Below, in pieces: positions 53,485-61,254 of a stretch of DNA of 64,000 bases; within the stretch, counting starts at the first letter, position 1; each line of letters opens with the position of its first letter. The DNA is from Acuticoccus sediminis (GTDB lineage: Bacteria; Pseudomonadota; Alphaproteobacteria; Rhizobiales; Amorphaceae). The stretch is from positions 930,001-994,000 of the forward strand of contig NZ_QHHQ01000002.1 of assembly GCF_003258595.1 (NCBI RefSeq), written 5' to 3'. Under the pieces are notes generated by a model that made no database searches, had not been told where the DNA came from, and saw only the letters and a program-made list of their open reading frames with translations. Both the position numbers and the translations under genes were made by a program.

Positions 53485-54894
53485 TCAGTGCGTGCGGTGC
53501 GGGCGCCGGCCGGTATGCGGCGCGGCGTCGGCGGCGGCCGCCGTGTCGGGCGGCGTCCCGGTGTCCGCCGGCGTCGCCTCGGGGGCCGAGCCGAGTTCGC
53601 TCGCGGCCGCAGCACCGGCCGGGGCCGCTTGCGACGCATGGGCCTGCGCGGTGGCGGGGCCGGTGCGCATGTCGACGGTCACGACGGCCGACATGCCGGG
53701 GCGAAGCGCGCCGCCGTCGAGCGCCTCGTGCGAGAGGGCGACGCGGACCGGCAGGCGCTGCACGATCTTGGTGAAGTTGCCGGTCGCGTTCTCGGGCGGG
53801 AGCAGGCTGAAGAGGGCGCCGGAGGCGGGAGAGATGCTCTCCACCTGGCCTTCGAAGACCCGGCCCGGGAACGCGTCGACGGTGACCTCCGCGGTCTGGC
53901 CGACCTCCATGTCCTCGAGCTGCGTCTCCTTGAAGTTGGCGTCGACGTAGACCGAGGCGAGGGGCACGACGGCGGCGAGGCGCGTGCCCGACTGCACCAG
54001 CTCGCCCACTTCCACCGCCTTGTTGCCGATCACGCCGTCGATCGGCGCACGCACGACGGTGAAGGAGAGGTCCCGCTCGGCCTGTGCGAGCGCGGTCTGC
54101 AGGCTGGAGAGGCTCGCCTCCGCCTCGGTGCGCTCCGCCTCGAGAACGGAGACGTTCGCCTCGGCGGCGGCCTTCGCCGCCTTGGAGGCGGCAAGCGCAG
54201 CGACGGCCTTCTCGTGGTCGGCGCGGGCGATGTCGAGCGACTGGCGGCTCGCGTAGTCGGTCTTCATCAGCCTGGACTTCCGGTCGAGCTCCGCGTCGGT
54301 CAGGGTGAGCTCGGCCTCGGCGCTGGCGACGTTCGCGTCCGCCTCGTCGATGCTCGTCCGGGCCGCGTCGATCTGGACGCCCATGCGTTCGATCGCGGCC
54401 TTCTGGACGGTGATCCGGTCCTGCGCGGCCCGCACGGCGAGGCGGTAGTCGACGTCGTCGATCCGCGCGATCACGTCGCCCTGCCGGACGGCCTGGTTGT
54501 CCGTCACCTCGACGGAGGTGACGTATCCCGAGACCTTGGCGGCGAGGATCGACATGTCCGCGGCGAGGTAGGCGTCGTCGGTCGAAAGCTCGAAGCGCCC
54601 GACCGTCCACCAGTCGTAGCCGAGGTATCCGCCCGCGCTGGCGGCGACCGCGAGGATGACGAAGAGGATCGACCGCTTCCGCGAGCGGCGCGGTTTCTCC
54701 GGTGCGGCGGCGGGTGGCTCGGTCGCGGCGGCGGGCGCGGGGTGGCTGCCCTGCCGGGCGATCTCGCGCTGCTCGACCTCGGCCGTGGCCGGGGCGGCGC
54801 TGCGGCCTCCCGCCACGCTCAGTTGATGAGCCGATCTCGTCGCCACGGAGTCGGGGGCCGCTTCGGCGGTCTCATGTTCGCTGCTGAGCTGCAT
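53485..54894 (-). CDS. EmrA/HlyD-like membrane fusion protein
   Basis: A 469-residue periplasmic adaptor. A cytoplasmic Pro/Ala-rich N-terminus (about 60 residues) precedes one transmembrane helix (ILFVILAVAASAGGYLGYDW) and biotinyl-lipoyl-like halves (VKVTDNQ-type GYVTSVEVTDNQAVRQGD; VRAPIDGVIGNKAVEVGELV). Long helical coiled coils lie between. The last 50 residues are Ala/Pro-rich. First gene of the leftward efflux unit, 28 bases from the paired TetR operators, so repression by the divergent TetR regulator is strongly suggested. Confidence 0.87.
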   Translation of the reverse strand: MQLSSEHETAEAAPDSVATRSAHQLSVAGGRSAAPATAEVEQREIARQGSHPAPAAATEPPAAAPEKPRRSRKRSILFVILAVAASAGGYLGYDWWTVGRFELSTDDAYLAADMSILAAKVSGYVTSVEVTDNQAVRQGDVIARIDDVDYRLAVRAAQDRITVQKAAIERMGVQIDAARTSIDEADANVASAEAELTLTDAELDRKSRLMKTDYASRQSLDIARADHEKAVAALAASKAAKAAAEANVSVLEAERTEAEASLSSLQTALAQAERDLSFTVVRAPIDGVIGNKAVEVGELVQSGTRLAAVVPLASVYVDANFKETQLEDMEVGQTAEVTVDAFPGRVFEGQVESISPASGALFSLLPPENATGNFTKIVQRLPVRVALSHEALDGGALRPGMSAVVTVDMRTGPATAQAHASQAAPAGAAAASELGSAPEATPADTGTPPDTAAAADAAPHTGRRPHRTH

Positions 54895-54921
54895 GTCGGG
54901 GCCGTACTCTCGTCAGAGACA

Positions 54922-54942
54922 TTGACCGAACGGTGCGGTCAA
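54922..54942. promoter_or_regulatory. TetR-type operator 1 (TTGAC-N11-GTCAA)
   Basis: A 21-base palindrome with TTGACCGAAC as its left half, in the gap between the efflux genes and the TetR gene. It has the same design as a second copy 35 bases away, which makes specific binding by the neighbouring TetR regulator likely. Confidence 0.7.
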
Positions 54943-54956
54943 TGAGCACAGTTATG

Positions 54957-54977
54957 TTGACCGAACCGTTTAGTCAA
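54957..54977. promoter_or_regulatory. TetR-type operator 2 (TTGAC-N11-GTCAA)
   Basis: Second 21-base palindrome with the same TTGACCGAAC left half and GTCAA right half; the centre differs slightly from the first. Centre-to-centre distance is 35 bases, about 3.3 helical turns. Confidence 0.7.
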
Positions 54978-55054
54978 TCATAAGCACCATATAGACGTTT
55001 CGCGAGGATGCATTCACACTCGACGTGCGCGTGTGTCCGCGCCATGAGATGACG

Positions 55055-55711
55055 ATGAACAAGCTCGAACGGCCGATCGAACTCGCGAAGACCGACCCCG
55101 CTCCCGACACGGGCAAGCGGAAGGATATCCTCGACGGCGCACGCCGGGTATTCCGGGCGGCCGGATTCGACGGCGCGAGCATGGACAAGATCGCCGCCGC
55201 CGCGAAGGTGTCGAAGGGCACGCTCTACGTCTACTTCCGCAGCAAGGAGGAGCTGTTCGAGGCCCTCGTCCAGCTCGACCGGAAGGACGCCGCCGAGCAG
55301 ATCTTCAAGATCGAGGATCACGACGCCGACCCGAAGGAGGTCCTGCTGCAGCTCGGCGAGCGGTTCGTGAAGCTGATGGCGGACCCGGACCACATCGCGC
55401 TGATCCGCATGGTGATCGGCGCGGCGGAGAAGCTGCCCGAGGTCGGGCGGATGTTCTTCGAGATGGGACCGTGCTTCGGCATCGAGCAGCTTGCGACCTA
55501 CTTCGACGGCCAGGTGGCGCGCGGCCGCCTGATGAAGGTCGGCGAGGACACCACGATGGCCGCGACGCACTTCCTGACGCTGTGCCAGGGCAGCATCACC
55601 AAGCGGCTCCTCTTCGGGCTGGCCGAGCGGCCGACCGACGCCGAGATCCGCGCCACGGTGGAGAGCGGCGTCCGCGTCTTCCTGCGCGCCTACGCCCCCG
55701 ACTGCGTCTGA
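55055..55711 (+). CDS. TetR family repressor of the EmrAB-like pump
   Basis: A 218-residue TetR regulator. The helix-turn-helix is AGFDGASMDKIAAAAKVSKG followed by TLYVYFRSKEELFEALV, and the C-terminal part resembles TetR_C groups with RMVIGAAEKLPEVGRMFFE. Several in-frame starts exist (GTG 55025, ATG 55049 and 55055); the last is chosen as nearest to the domain. It is divergent from the efflux genes with two palindromes between, the usual layout for local autoregulated repression. Ligand unknown. Confidence 0.87.
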   Translation: MNKLERPIELAKTDPAPDTGKRKDILDGARRVFRAAGFDGASMDKIAAAAKVSKGTLYVYFRSKEELFEALVQLDRKDAAEQIFKIEDHDADPKEVLLQLGERFVKLMADPDHIALIRMVIGAAEKLPEVGRMFFEMGPCFGIEQLATYFDGQVARGRLMKVGEDTTMAATHFLTLCQGSITKRLLFGLAERPTDAEIRATVESGVRVFLRAYAPDCV

Positions 55712-56349
55712 CGGCGCAGCGGGACGCGGCACGAGCGTCTCCCCGCACGAATTGCACGCCGCGATACCGCCCGGACCCCGTGACGGCGCCGATGACGTGC
55801 GCGGCTGATGCCGCCTTCCCGGGGTGCGTGCCGGCGCCTCCGCGCGGGACGGTTCATCGGGCCTGACCGGTCCGGACCGGCCGGTCGAGGCCGTCTCGCA
55901 GCCAGCAACTGCCGTCCGCATTCTTCGGCGGGGACGGCCGGACGACCGCTGTTCGCGGCTGCGCCGAGCCTGTCCGGCGGCCCGACCCCGACCGGCCGCG
56001 ACACCCGATGACCCGATCCTGCTCCAACCATCCGTTCCTGCGTCTCGGACGGCATTGGCCGTGTGTCAGGATTTTCTGGAAATGTGCAACTTTTGCAAAA
56101 TCGGTTGACAGGAACTCGGTTGCCGAATGAGCTTACAAACATGTCAGTAAGCGCAAATGTAGTGCATGATTACGGGATGTGCAGGATGACCTCGTCGCAG
56201 GCCAGCGCCGCTGATTCCTTGAGCGTTGCGACACGCAGCCCCATCGCACCACGCGCGCTCTGCGCCTGAATACGCGCGTTTCGATCCACCACTCGACCGC
56301 GCAATCCACCCCGCCCCCTCGTCGAACCTCGCTCCAAAGGGACGTATAA
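55712..56349. other. intergenic region upstream of the TRAP operon
   Basis: 638 bases. The left 340 are GC-rich and hold no convincing gene. The right part (about 56060-56180) is AT-rich and contains palindromes, a TTGACA hexamer at 56105-56110 and several ATTAC/TGCA-like motifs, so it is probably the TRAP promoter and operator region. Confidence 0.5.
56085..56152. promoter_or_regulatory. two palindromes in the TRAP promoter region
   Basis: TGCAA-CTT-TTGCA (56085-56097) and GCTTAC-N10-GTAAGC (56131-56152, centred on ACATGT, symmetric at nine of eleven pairs) flank a TTGACA hexamer. They lie 200-260 bases before dctP and look like operators for a repressor not encoded beside the operon, or for the TetR gene at its end. 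Confidence 0.5.
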
Positions 56350-57411
56350 ATGCAATTGAAGAAGATGGGTGCCGCGGCCGCGGTCCTCACCGCTCTCGTC
56401 GCCGCCCCGCACGCCGCTCAGGCGCAGGACACCATCGAGCTTTCGATGGCGACGCCCTGGTCCGGAGGCCACTGGCTCGAGATCGGCGCCAACCGCTACG
56501 CCGAGATCGTCGAGCAGGTCACCGGCGGCCGCGTGAAGATCAACGTGTTCCCCGCCGGCACCCTCGGCCCCGCCCTCAAGGTCACCGAGACGGTGCAGAT
56601 GGGCATCGCCGACATGGGCCACGCCTGGGGCGGCTACGACTGGTCCGTGGACCGCACCAGCGCCCTCTTCGGCGGCTGGCCCGGCGGCCCGAACCCCGAA
56701 GAGTACATGATGTGGCTCTACAACGGGAACGGGCTGGAGCTGTGGAAGGAGTGGCGCGACGACGTCTTCGACGTGGTGGCGATCCCCTGCGGCGTGACCG
56801 AGACCGAGATCTTCATGCACGCCCACCGTCCCGTGCGCACCCCCGAGGACCTCAAGGGCCTGAAGCTGCGCACCTCGTCCGCCTGGGCCGAGATCGCACC
56901 GAAGCTCGGCGTCTCCACCGTCGTCCTGCCGGGCTCGGAAGTCTTCTCCGCGCTGGAGCGCAAGGTCGTGGACGCCATCGAGTGGGGCGGCCCCGGCGGC
57001 AACATGCAGGAAGGCTTCGACAAGATCGCGCCGTACATGATGATGCCGGGCCTGCACTCCCCGGGCGCGGTGCATGACTGCATCGTCAACAAGGCCGTCT
57101 GGGCGAAGATCCCGGAGAACGACCAGAAGCTCATGGAGCTCGCCGGCAAGATGACGATGCTCGAGACCTATCTCGGCTACGCCAAGATGGACATCGCCGC
57201 CTACGAGACGATGAAGAAGGACTCCCCTGCCGAGATGATCGTCGTCGACGACAGCCTCGTGACGGCCGTGGCCGAGGCGTCGAGCGAGTGGGCGAGCGAG
57301 CAGGCCGCCGCCAACGAATGGTTCAAGAAGGTCTACGAGGACCAGTCCTCGTTCCTCAAATCCATCTCGGGCCTCAGCGAATTCCGCTTCGCCCCGGGCT
57401 CGCGCTACTGA
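56350..57411 (+). CDS. TRAP transporter solute-binding protein (DctP)
   Basis: A 353-residue periplasmic protein with a signal peptide (cleavage after AQA near residue 26) and TRAP binding-protein features: ELSMATPWSGGHWLEIGANR, GRVKINVFPAGTLGPALKV, EDLKGLKLRTSSAWAEIAPK and EVFSALERKVVDAIEWGGPG. The conserved Arg of LKLRTS would pair with a carboxylate. The EWGGPG and related motifs resemble the DctP group for 2-oxo or lactate-like acids, but the ligand is unknown. First gene of the P-Q-M operon. Confidence 0.9.
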   Translation: MQLKKMGAAAAVLTALVAAPHAAQAQDTIELSMATPWSGGHWLEIGANRYAEIVEQVTGGRVKINVFPAGTLGPALKVTETVQMGIADMGHAWGGYDWSVDRTSALFGGWPGGPNPEEYMMWLYNGNGLELWKEWRDDVFDVVAIPCGVTETEIFMHAHRPVRTPEDLKGLKLRTSSAWAEIAPKLGVSTVVLPGSEVFSALERKVVDAIEWGGPGGNMQEGFDKIAPYMMMPGLHSPGAVHDCIVNKAVWAKIPENDQKLMELAGKMTMLETYLGYAKMDIAAYETMKKDSPAEMIVVDDSLVTAVAEASSEWASEQAAANEWFKKVYEDQSSFLKSISGLSEFRFAPGSRY

Positions 57412-57512
57412 GCGCGGCCGCGCCCGCGCCTCGCGTGCGGGTGCAACGTTCGTGACGGCCGGCGCCCCCCCGCCGGCCGATCTCCTCCTGCGTTCCTGAC
57501 GGAAGGATGTCC

Positions 57513-58064
57513 ATGCGCGCCGTCATCGCCACGATCGAAACCCTCTCGCTCTGGGCGGGACGGGTGGCGGCGATCCTCCTCACGCCCCTCGTCCTCGCGA
57601 TGGTCTACGAGGTGCTCAGCCGCTACCTGTTCGACGCGCCCACCCAATGGGCGTTCGAGCTCAGCTACATGATGATGGGCGCGATCTTCCTGCTCGGCCT
57701 CGCCTATGCCCTGCGCAACGACGCCCACGTCAAGGTCGACTTCATCCACGCCCGCCTGCCCCGGCGCGCGATCGCGGTCATCGACCTCGTCGGCTACGTC
57801 GCGCTGATCGCCCTTCTCGGCTGGCTGACCTACGCGCTCTTCAAGGATGTGCTGCGGGTGCACCGCACCGGCGAGGGAACCGGCCTCTCGGCCTGGAACC
57901 CGCCGCTCTGGCCGTACTTCAGCGTCGCCGTCGTCGGCTTCGCGCTCTTCACGCTTCAGGTCGCAGCCAAGATCCTGCGCAACGTCGCCGTCCTCCTCGG
58001 CCGCGAGATCCCGCCGCCCGGACACCACCCCGGAGAGATCGCCGAAGGGGCCGGCACCGTATGA
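57513..58064 (+). CDS. TRAP transporter small permease (DctQ)
   Basis: 183 residues with four membrane helices, including VVLSRYLF-type motif EVLSRYLFDAPTQWAFELSY, which is the diagnostic DctQ stretch, and HVKVDFIHARLP. Of two ATGs (57507 and 57513) the second is chosen because GGAAGG sits six bases before it. It lies 101 bases after dctP, and its stop overlaps the dctM start in an ATGA. Confidence 0.88.
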   Translation: MRAVIATIETLSLWAGRVAAILLTPLVLAMVYEVLSRYLFDAPTQWAFELSYMMMGAIFLLGLAYALRNDAHVKVDFIHARLPRRAIAVIDLVGYVALIALLGWLTYALFKDVLRVHRTGEGTGLSAWNPPLWPYFSVAVVGFALFTLQVAAKILRNVAVLLGREIPPPGHHPGEIAEGAGTV

Positions 58065-59374
58065 TGGGCGATGCTGTCCTCCTGATGCTGCCGGCGCTGA
58101 TCCTGCTGATCATCGTCGGTTTCCCGATCGCCTTCTCGATGATGCTGGTGGCCCTCGGCTTCGGGCTCTACCGCTTCGGCGACATCCTCGTCCTCCAGTT
58201 CGCCCAGCGCGTCCACGAGGTCGCCTCCAACTACGTCCTCGGCGCGATCCCGCTCTTCATCTTCATGGGCGCGGTGCTGGAGCGGGCCGGCATCGCCGAA
58301 CGCCTCTTCGACGCGCTCTACATGTGGACGCGCCGCCTGCCGGGCGGGCTCGCCATCGCCGCGCTGATGATGTGCACGATCTTCGCGGCAGCCTCCGGCG
58401 TCGTCGGCGCGACGGAGACGCTCGTCGGGATGCTCGCCATCCCCGGAATGCTGAAGCGCGGCTACAACAACTCGCTGATCGCCGGCACCATCTGCTCGGG
58501 CGGCTCGCTCGGCACGGTGATTCCGCCGTCGATCCCGGTCGTCGTGCTGGCGCCGATCGTGACGCTGCCCGTGGGCGACCTCCTCGCCGGCATCCTCGTG
58601 CCGGGCCTGATGATGGCGGGCATGTTCATGCTCTACATCGTCATCGCCTGCACGCTGAAGCCGGACCTTGCTCCCGCCGACCCGGAGCCTGACCCGCGCA
58701 CACTCGGCCAGAAGCTCGGCTTCACAGCCTTCGCGCTGGTGCCGCCGGCCTTCCTGATCGCGACCGTCCTCGGCACGCTCTTCACCGGGCTCGCGACGCC
58801 CACCGAGGCGGCCGCCTGCGGCTCCTTCGGCGTGGTGCTGCTGGCGATCTTCTACGGCCGCTTCTCGCTCAAGCTGATCTTCGACGCGTCGATCCAGACG
58901 GTGTCGCTGACGGCGATGATCCTCGCCATCGTGCTCGCCGGCTCGATGTTCTCCGGCGTCTTCTTCGCCTCGGGCGGGATGACGGCGGTGAAGGGCATGC
59001 TCGACGCGTTCGGGCTGGAGGCGTGGTCGGTGATCGCCGTGATCCTCCTCATCACGTTCATCCTCGGCTTCGCGGTGGACCTCATCTCGATCGTGCTCAT
59101 CATGATGACGATCTCCGCGCCGATCATCCGGACCTACGGCATCGACCCGCTGTGGTTCTCGATCGTCTTCCTGGTGACGCTGCAGACGAGCTACCTCACC
59201 CCGCCGATGGCACCCTCGATCTTCTACCTGCGGGCCATCGCGCCGCCGGAGATGAAGCTCAAGCAGATGTACTGGGGCGTGATCCCGTTCATCTGCTGCC
59301 AGCTCGTGGTGCTGGGGCTGCTCCTTCTCTTCCCGGCCCTCGCCACATGGATGCCGAAGGTCATCTACGGGTAA
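58061..59374 (+). CDS. TRAP transporter large permease (DctM)
   Basis: A 437-residue permease with about twelve membrane segments. Typical DctM stretches are ASGVVGATETLVGMLAIPGM, SGGSLGTVIPPSIPVVVLAP, GLATPTEAAACGSFGVVLL and TSYLTPPMAPSIFYLRAIAP. It forms the sodium-dependent transporter with DctP and DctQ. Translation is coupled to dctQ by the ATGA overlap. Confidence 0.9.
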   Translation: MMGDAVLLMLPALILLIIVGFPIAFSMMLVALGFGLYRFGDILVLQFAQRVHEVASNYVLGAIPLFIFMGAVLERAGIAERLFDALYMWTRRLPGGLAIAALMMCTIFAAASGVVGATETLVGMLAIPGMLKRGYNNSLIAGTICSGGSLGTVIPPSIPVVVLAPIVTLPVGDLLAGILVPGLMMAGMFMLYIVIACTLKPDLAPADPEPDPRTLGQKLGFTAFALVPPAFLIATVLGTLFTGLATPTEAAACGSFGVVLLAIFYGRFSLKLIFDASIQTVSLTAMILAIVLAGSMFSGVFFASGGMTAVKGMLDAFGLEAWSVIAVILLITFILGFAVDLISIVLIMMTISAPIIRTYGIDPLWFSIVFLVTLQTSYLTPPMAPSIFYLRAIAPPEMKLKQMYWGVIPFICCQLVVLGLLLLFPALATWMPKVIYG

Positions 59375-59426
59375 TGAGAGCCTCCGGCGCGGCCGCGCCG
59401 ACACCGGGACGACAAGGAGATACGAT

Positions 59427-59477
59427 GTGACGACTGAAACCGTGGACGACGCGAACGTTCCCGTCCCGCTGCAATGA
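59427..59477 (+). CDS. possible 16-codon leader peptide before the hydrolase gene
   Basis: AAGGAGATACG (59414-59424), the strongest ribosome site in this gap, precedes ATG-TGA at 59425, and an overlapping GTG at 59427 opens a 16-codon frame (VTTETVDDANVPVPLQ) whose stop overlaps the hydrolase start as ATGA at 59474. This could couple translation to the hydrolase, which lacks its own good site. A frameshift relic of a longer N-terminus is the alternative. Confidence 0.35.
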   Translation: MTTETVDDANVPVPLQ

Positions 59478-60274
59478 CGACATTCGACGTTGCGACGCCC
59501 GACGGGGCGATCCTCAAGGCGCGCCGCGAGGGGAGCGGCGCGCCGCTCCTCCTCATCAGCGGTCTCGGCGGCACGGCCGCGTTCTGGAACGGCACCGTCG
59601 AGGCGCTGAAGGATGTGGCCGAGGTCATCACCTTCGACCAGCGCGGCATCGGCGGCTCCTCCCGTGGCACGGTGCCCGTCACGATCGCGCAGCTCGCCGA
59701 CGATGTCGCCGCGCTCCTCGATACGGCGGAGATCGCGACGGCGACGGTGGTGGGCCATTCCACCGGCGGCGCCATCGCGCAGTCGCTGGCGATCCGCCAC
59801 AAGGTGCACGTCGGCGCGCTGGGGCTCAGCGGTACGTGGCTGGCGCCGAACCGCTACATGTCGGCGCTTTTCGCTGCCCGCCTGTCGATGCTCGCGCAGG
59901 ACCCGGCCATCTATGCGTCGACCGCCGCGCTCTTCGCCTATCCGCCCGAGTGGCTGGAGACGCATTTCGAGGTGCACGAGGCGGCGGTTGCCAAGGCGCC
60001 GCGCGATCCGGCCGCGCAGGCGGTGGTACGCGAGCGGATCGACGCGCTGCTCGCCTTCGACGGTCGCGCCGACGTGGAGCGCATCGCCGTGCCGACGCGC
60101 GTCATCGGCGCCGAGGACGACGCCGTCGTCCCCGCGTTCCTGCAGCGCGCCCTCGCGGCGGCGCTTCCGGGAGCCGGTCTCGCCATGCTGCCGGGCGGGG
60201 GACACTTCTTCCCGCAGACGCGCGGCGCGGAGTTCACGCAGATCGTGCGCGACCTCCTCGCCGAAACCGCGTGA
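59474..60274 (+). CDS. alpha/beta hydrolase linked to the TRAP operon
   Basis: A 266-residue alpha/beta hydrolase. The nucleophile elbow is VVGHSTGGAIAQ (Ser in GHSTGG), with an oxyanion stretch LISGLGGTAAFW and a His in GGGHFFPQT; the middle cap is helical. It resembles RutD-type and enol-lactone hydrolases in size. It lies 99 bases after dctM. Its ribosome site is weak unless translation is coupled to the leader frame. A role in processing the TRAP substrate is inferred from position only. Confidence 0.82.
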   Translation: MTTFDVATPDGAILKARREGSGAPLLLISGLGGTAAFWNGTVEALKDVAEVITFDQRGIGGSSRGTVPVTIAQLADDVAALLDTAEIATATVVGHSTGGAIAQSLAIRHKVHVGALGLSGTWLAPNRYMSALFAARLSMLAQDPAIYASTAALFAYPPEWLETHFEVHEAAVAKAPRDPAAQAVVRERIDALLAFDGRADVERIAVPTRVIGAEDDAVVPAFLQRALAAALPGAGLAMLPGGGHFFPQTRGAEFTQIVRDLLAETA

Positions 60275-60301
60275 CCGCGCGGCGTACACGCTGAAAATAC
60301 A

Positions 60302-60351
60302 GGCCGTCCCGGCGTCCGCAGCGATCTTTCGCGGCGGACGCCGGGACGGCC
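60302..60351. terminator. 18-bp perfect hairpin after the hydrolase gene
   Basis: Arms GGCCGTCCCGGCGTCCGC and GCGGACGCCGGGACGGCC enclose 14 bases with a further internal GCGA/TCGC pairing. It lies 27 bases after the stop. No U tract follows, but the stem is long enough to stop transcription or protect an mRNA end. Confidence 0.55.
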
Positions 60352-60483
60352 GGCACCAACAAGGACGAGGAACGCCCGTGCCGAACATCATCCGCCGATG
60401 CGGCGTCGCCACGGCGGCGCCGATGGCCGCCCCGATCCGTCGCCGCCTCTCTCCGGGGGAGGCGGCCGCCATGCGGCTCCGTC

Positions 60484-61194
60484 GTGCCGCGGCTCGCTGA
60501 GGCGGCGCCCGCCGCTCGGCCGTCCGGGGCCGATCCGGACCCACCGGCGGCGCTGACCGTCGGTCGGCGCGACACGGCCGCCGTCAGGGCGATGATCGAG
60601 GAGGTCTCGGTCGAGCTCCTGGTGCGCAACGGGTACCAGGGCTTCCGCTTCAAGGACGTGGCCGACGCCCTGCACACCACCCGCGCCGCCATCCACTACC
60701 ACTACGGCAACAAGCAGACGCTCGCCGACACGGTTGTGGTGAAGTACATCACCCAGCTCCTCAGCGACTGGGAGCGCAACTGGGACCGCAAGGCTCCGTT
60801 CGCCGTGAAGATCATCGGCATGATGGAGGCCAACAAGTCCCGCTACCTGACCTTCAATCCGACGCTGACCGATTCCAACCCGTGGAGCCTCATCGGCCGC
60901 ATGCGCGGCGACCGCGACCATATCGGCCCCGCCGCGCGGGAGGCACTGGTCGGCTTCGGCATCACGCTGGAGCGCTTCATCATCAAGGCGATCGACGATG
61001 CCGTCGCGAACGGGGAGTTCGAGCCGACGGTGCCGCGCCGGGACGTTGCCCTCCAGCTCGTCGCGATCGCCGACAGCGCCGGTGCGATCACCCTCGACGG
61101 CGGGAGCTTCGAGCGGCTGGAGATGCTCTACCGCTCCTTCGCGCGCATCCTCGAGCACGCCTACGGCCTGAAGGAACAGCCGGCCGCCCGCTGA
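60484..61194 (+). CDS. TetR family transcriptional regulator
   Basis: A 236-residue regulator with a 35-residue Ala/Pro-rich N-terminal extension, then the TetR helix-turn-helix (GYQGFRFKDVADALHTTRAA, IHYHYGNKQTLADTVV). The C-terminal domain is helical and without a recognised ligand class. The start is a GTG at 60484; an ATG at 60592 would cut into the DNA-binding domain. It closes the TRAP region on the same strand, 209 bases after the hydrolase with a strong hairpin between, and converges on the RND gene. It may control the TRAP operon; no operator near its own start was seen. Confidence 0.84.
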   Translation: MPRLAEAAPAARPSGADPDPPAALTVGRRDTAAVRAMIEEVSVELLVRNGYQGFRFKDVADALHTTRAAIHYHYGNKQTLADTVVVKYITQLLSDWERNWDRKAPFAVKIIGMMEANKSRYLTFNPTLTDSNPWSLIGRMRGDRDHIGPAAREALVGFGITLERFIIKAIDDAVANGEFEPTVPRRDVALQLVAIADSAGAITLDGGSFERLEMLYRSFARILEHAYGLKEQPAAR

Positions 61195-61222
61195 CGCAGT
61201 ACTGAAGCGGGCGGCCGGCGGA

Positions 61223-61247
61223 CCACGGGCGTCGGATCCGCCCGTGG
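61223..61247. terminator. hairpin between convergent TetR and RND genes
   Basis: A perfect 9-bp stem (CCACGGGCG and CGCCCGTGG) with a seven-base loop sits in the 60-base gap between both stop codons. No T tract; bidirectional use is likely by position. Confidence 0.45.
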
Positions 61248-61254
61248 CGAGGCG

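Noticed and set aside
51272-54610. Minus-strand frame of 1,112 codons over the EmrAB-like genes
   Set aside because: Lies in the wrong frame of two well-supported genes and consists of Arg/Gly/Asp-rich sequence.
59385-59400. 16-base perfect palindrome (CGGCGCGGCCGCGCCG) after dctM
   Set aside because: All G and C with no loop space; common by chance in this composition and no T tract, so not called as a terminator.
57956-60544. Minus-strand frame of 862 codons across dctM and the hydrolase
   Set aside because: Composed largely of Arg, Asp, His and Glu, a complementary-strand bias product of membrane-protein genes; no ribosome site or domain.
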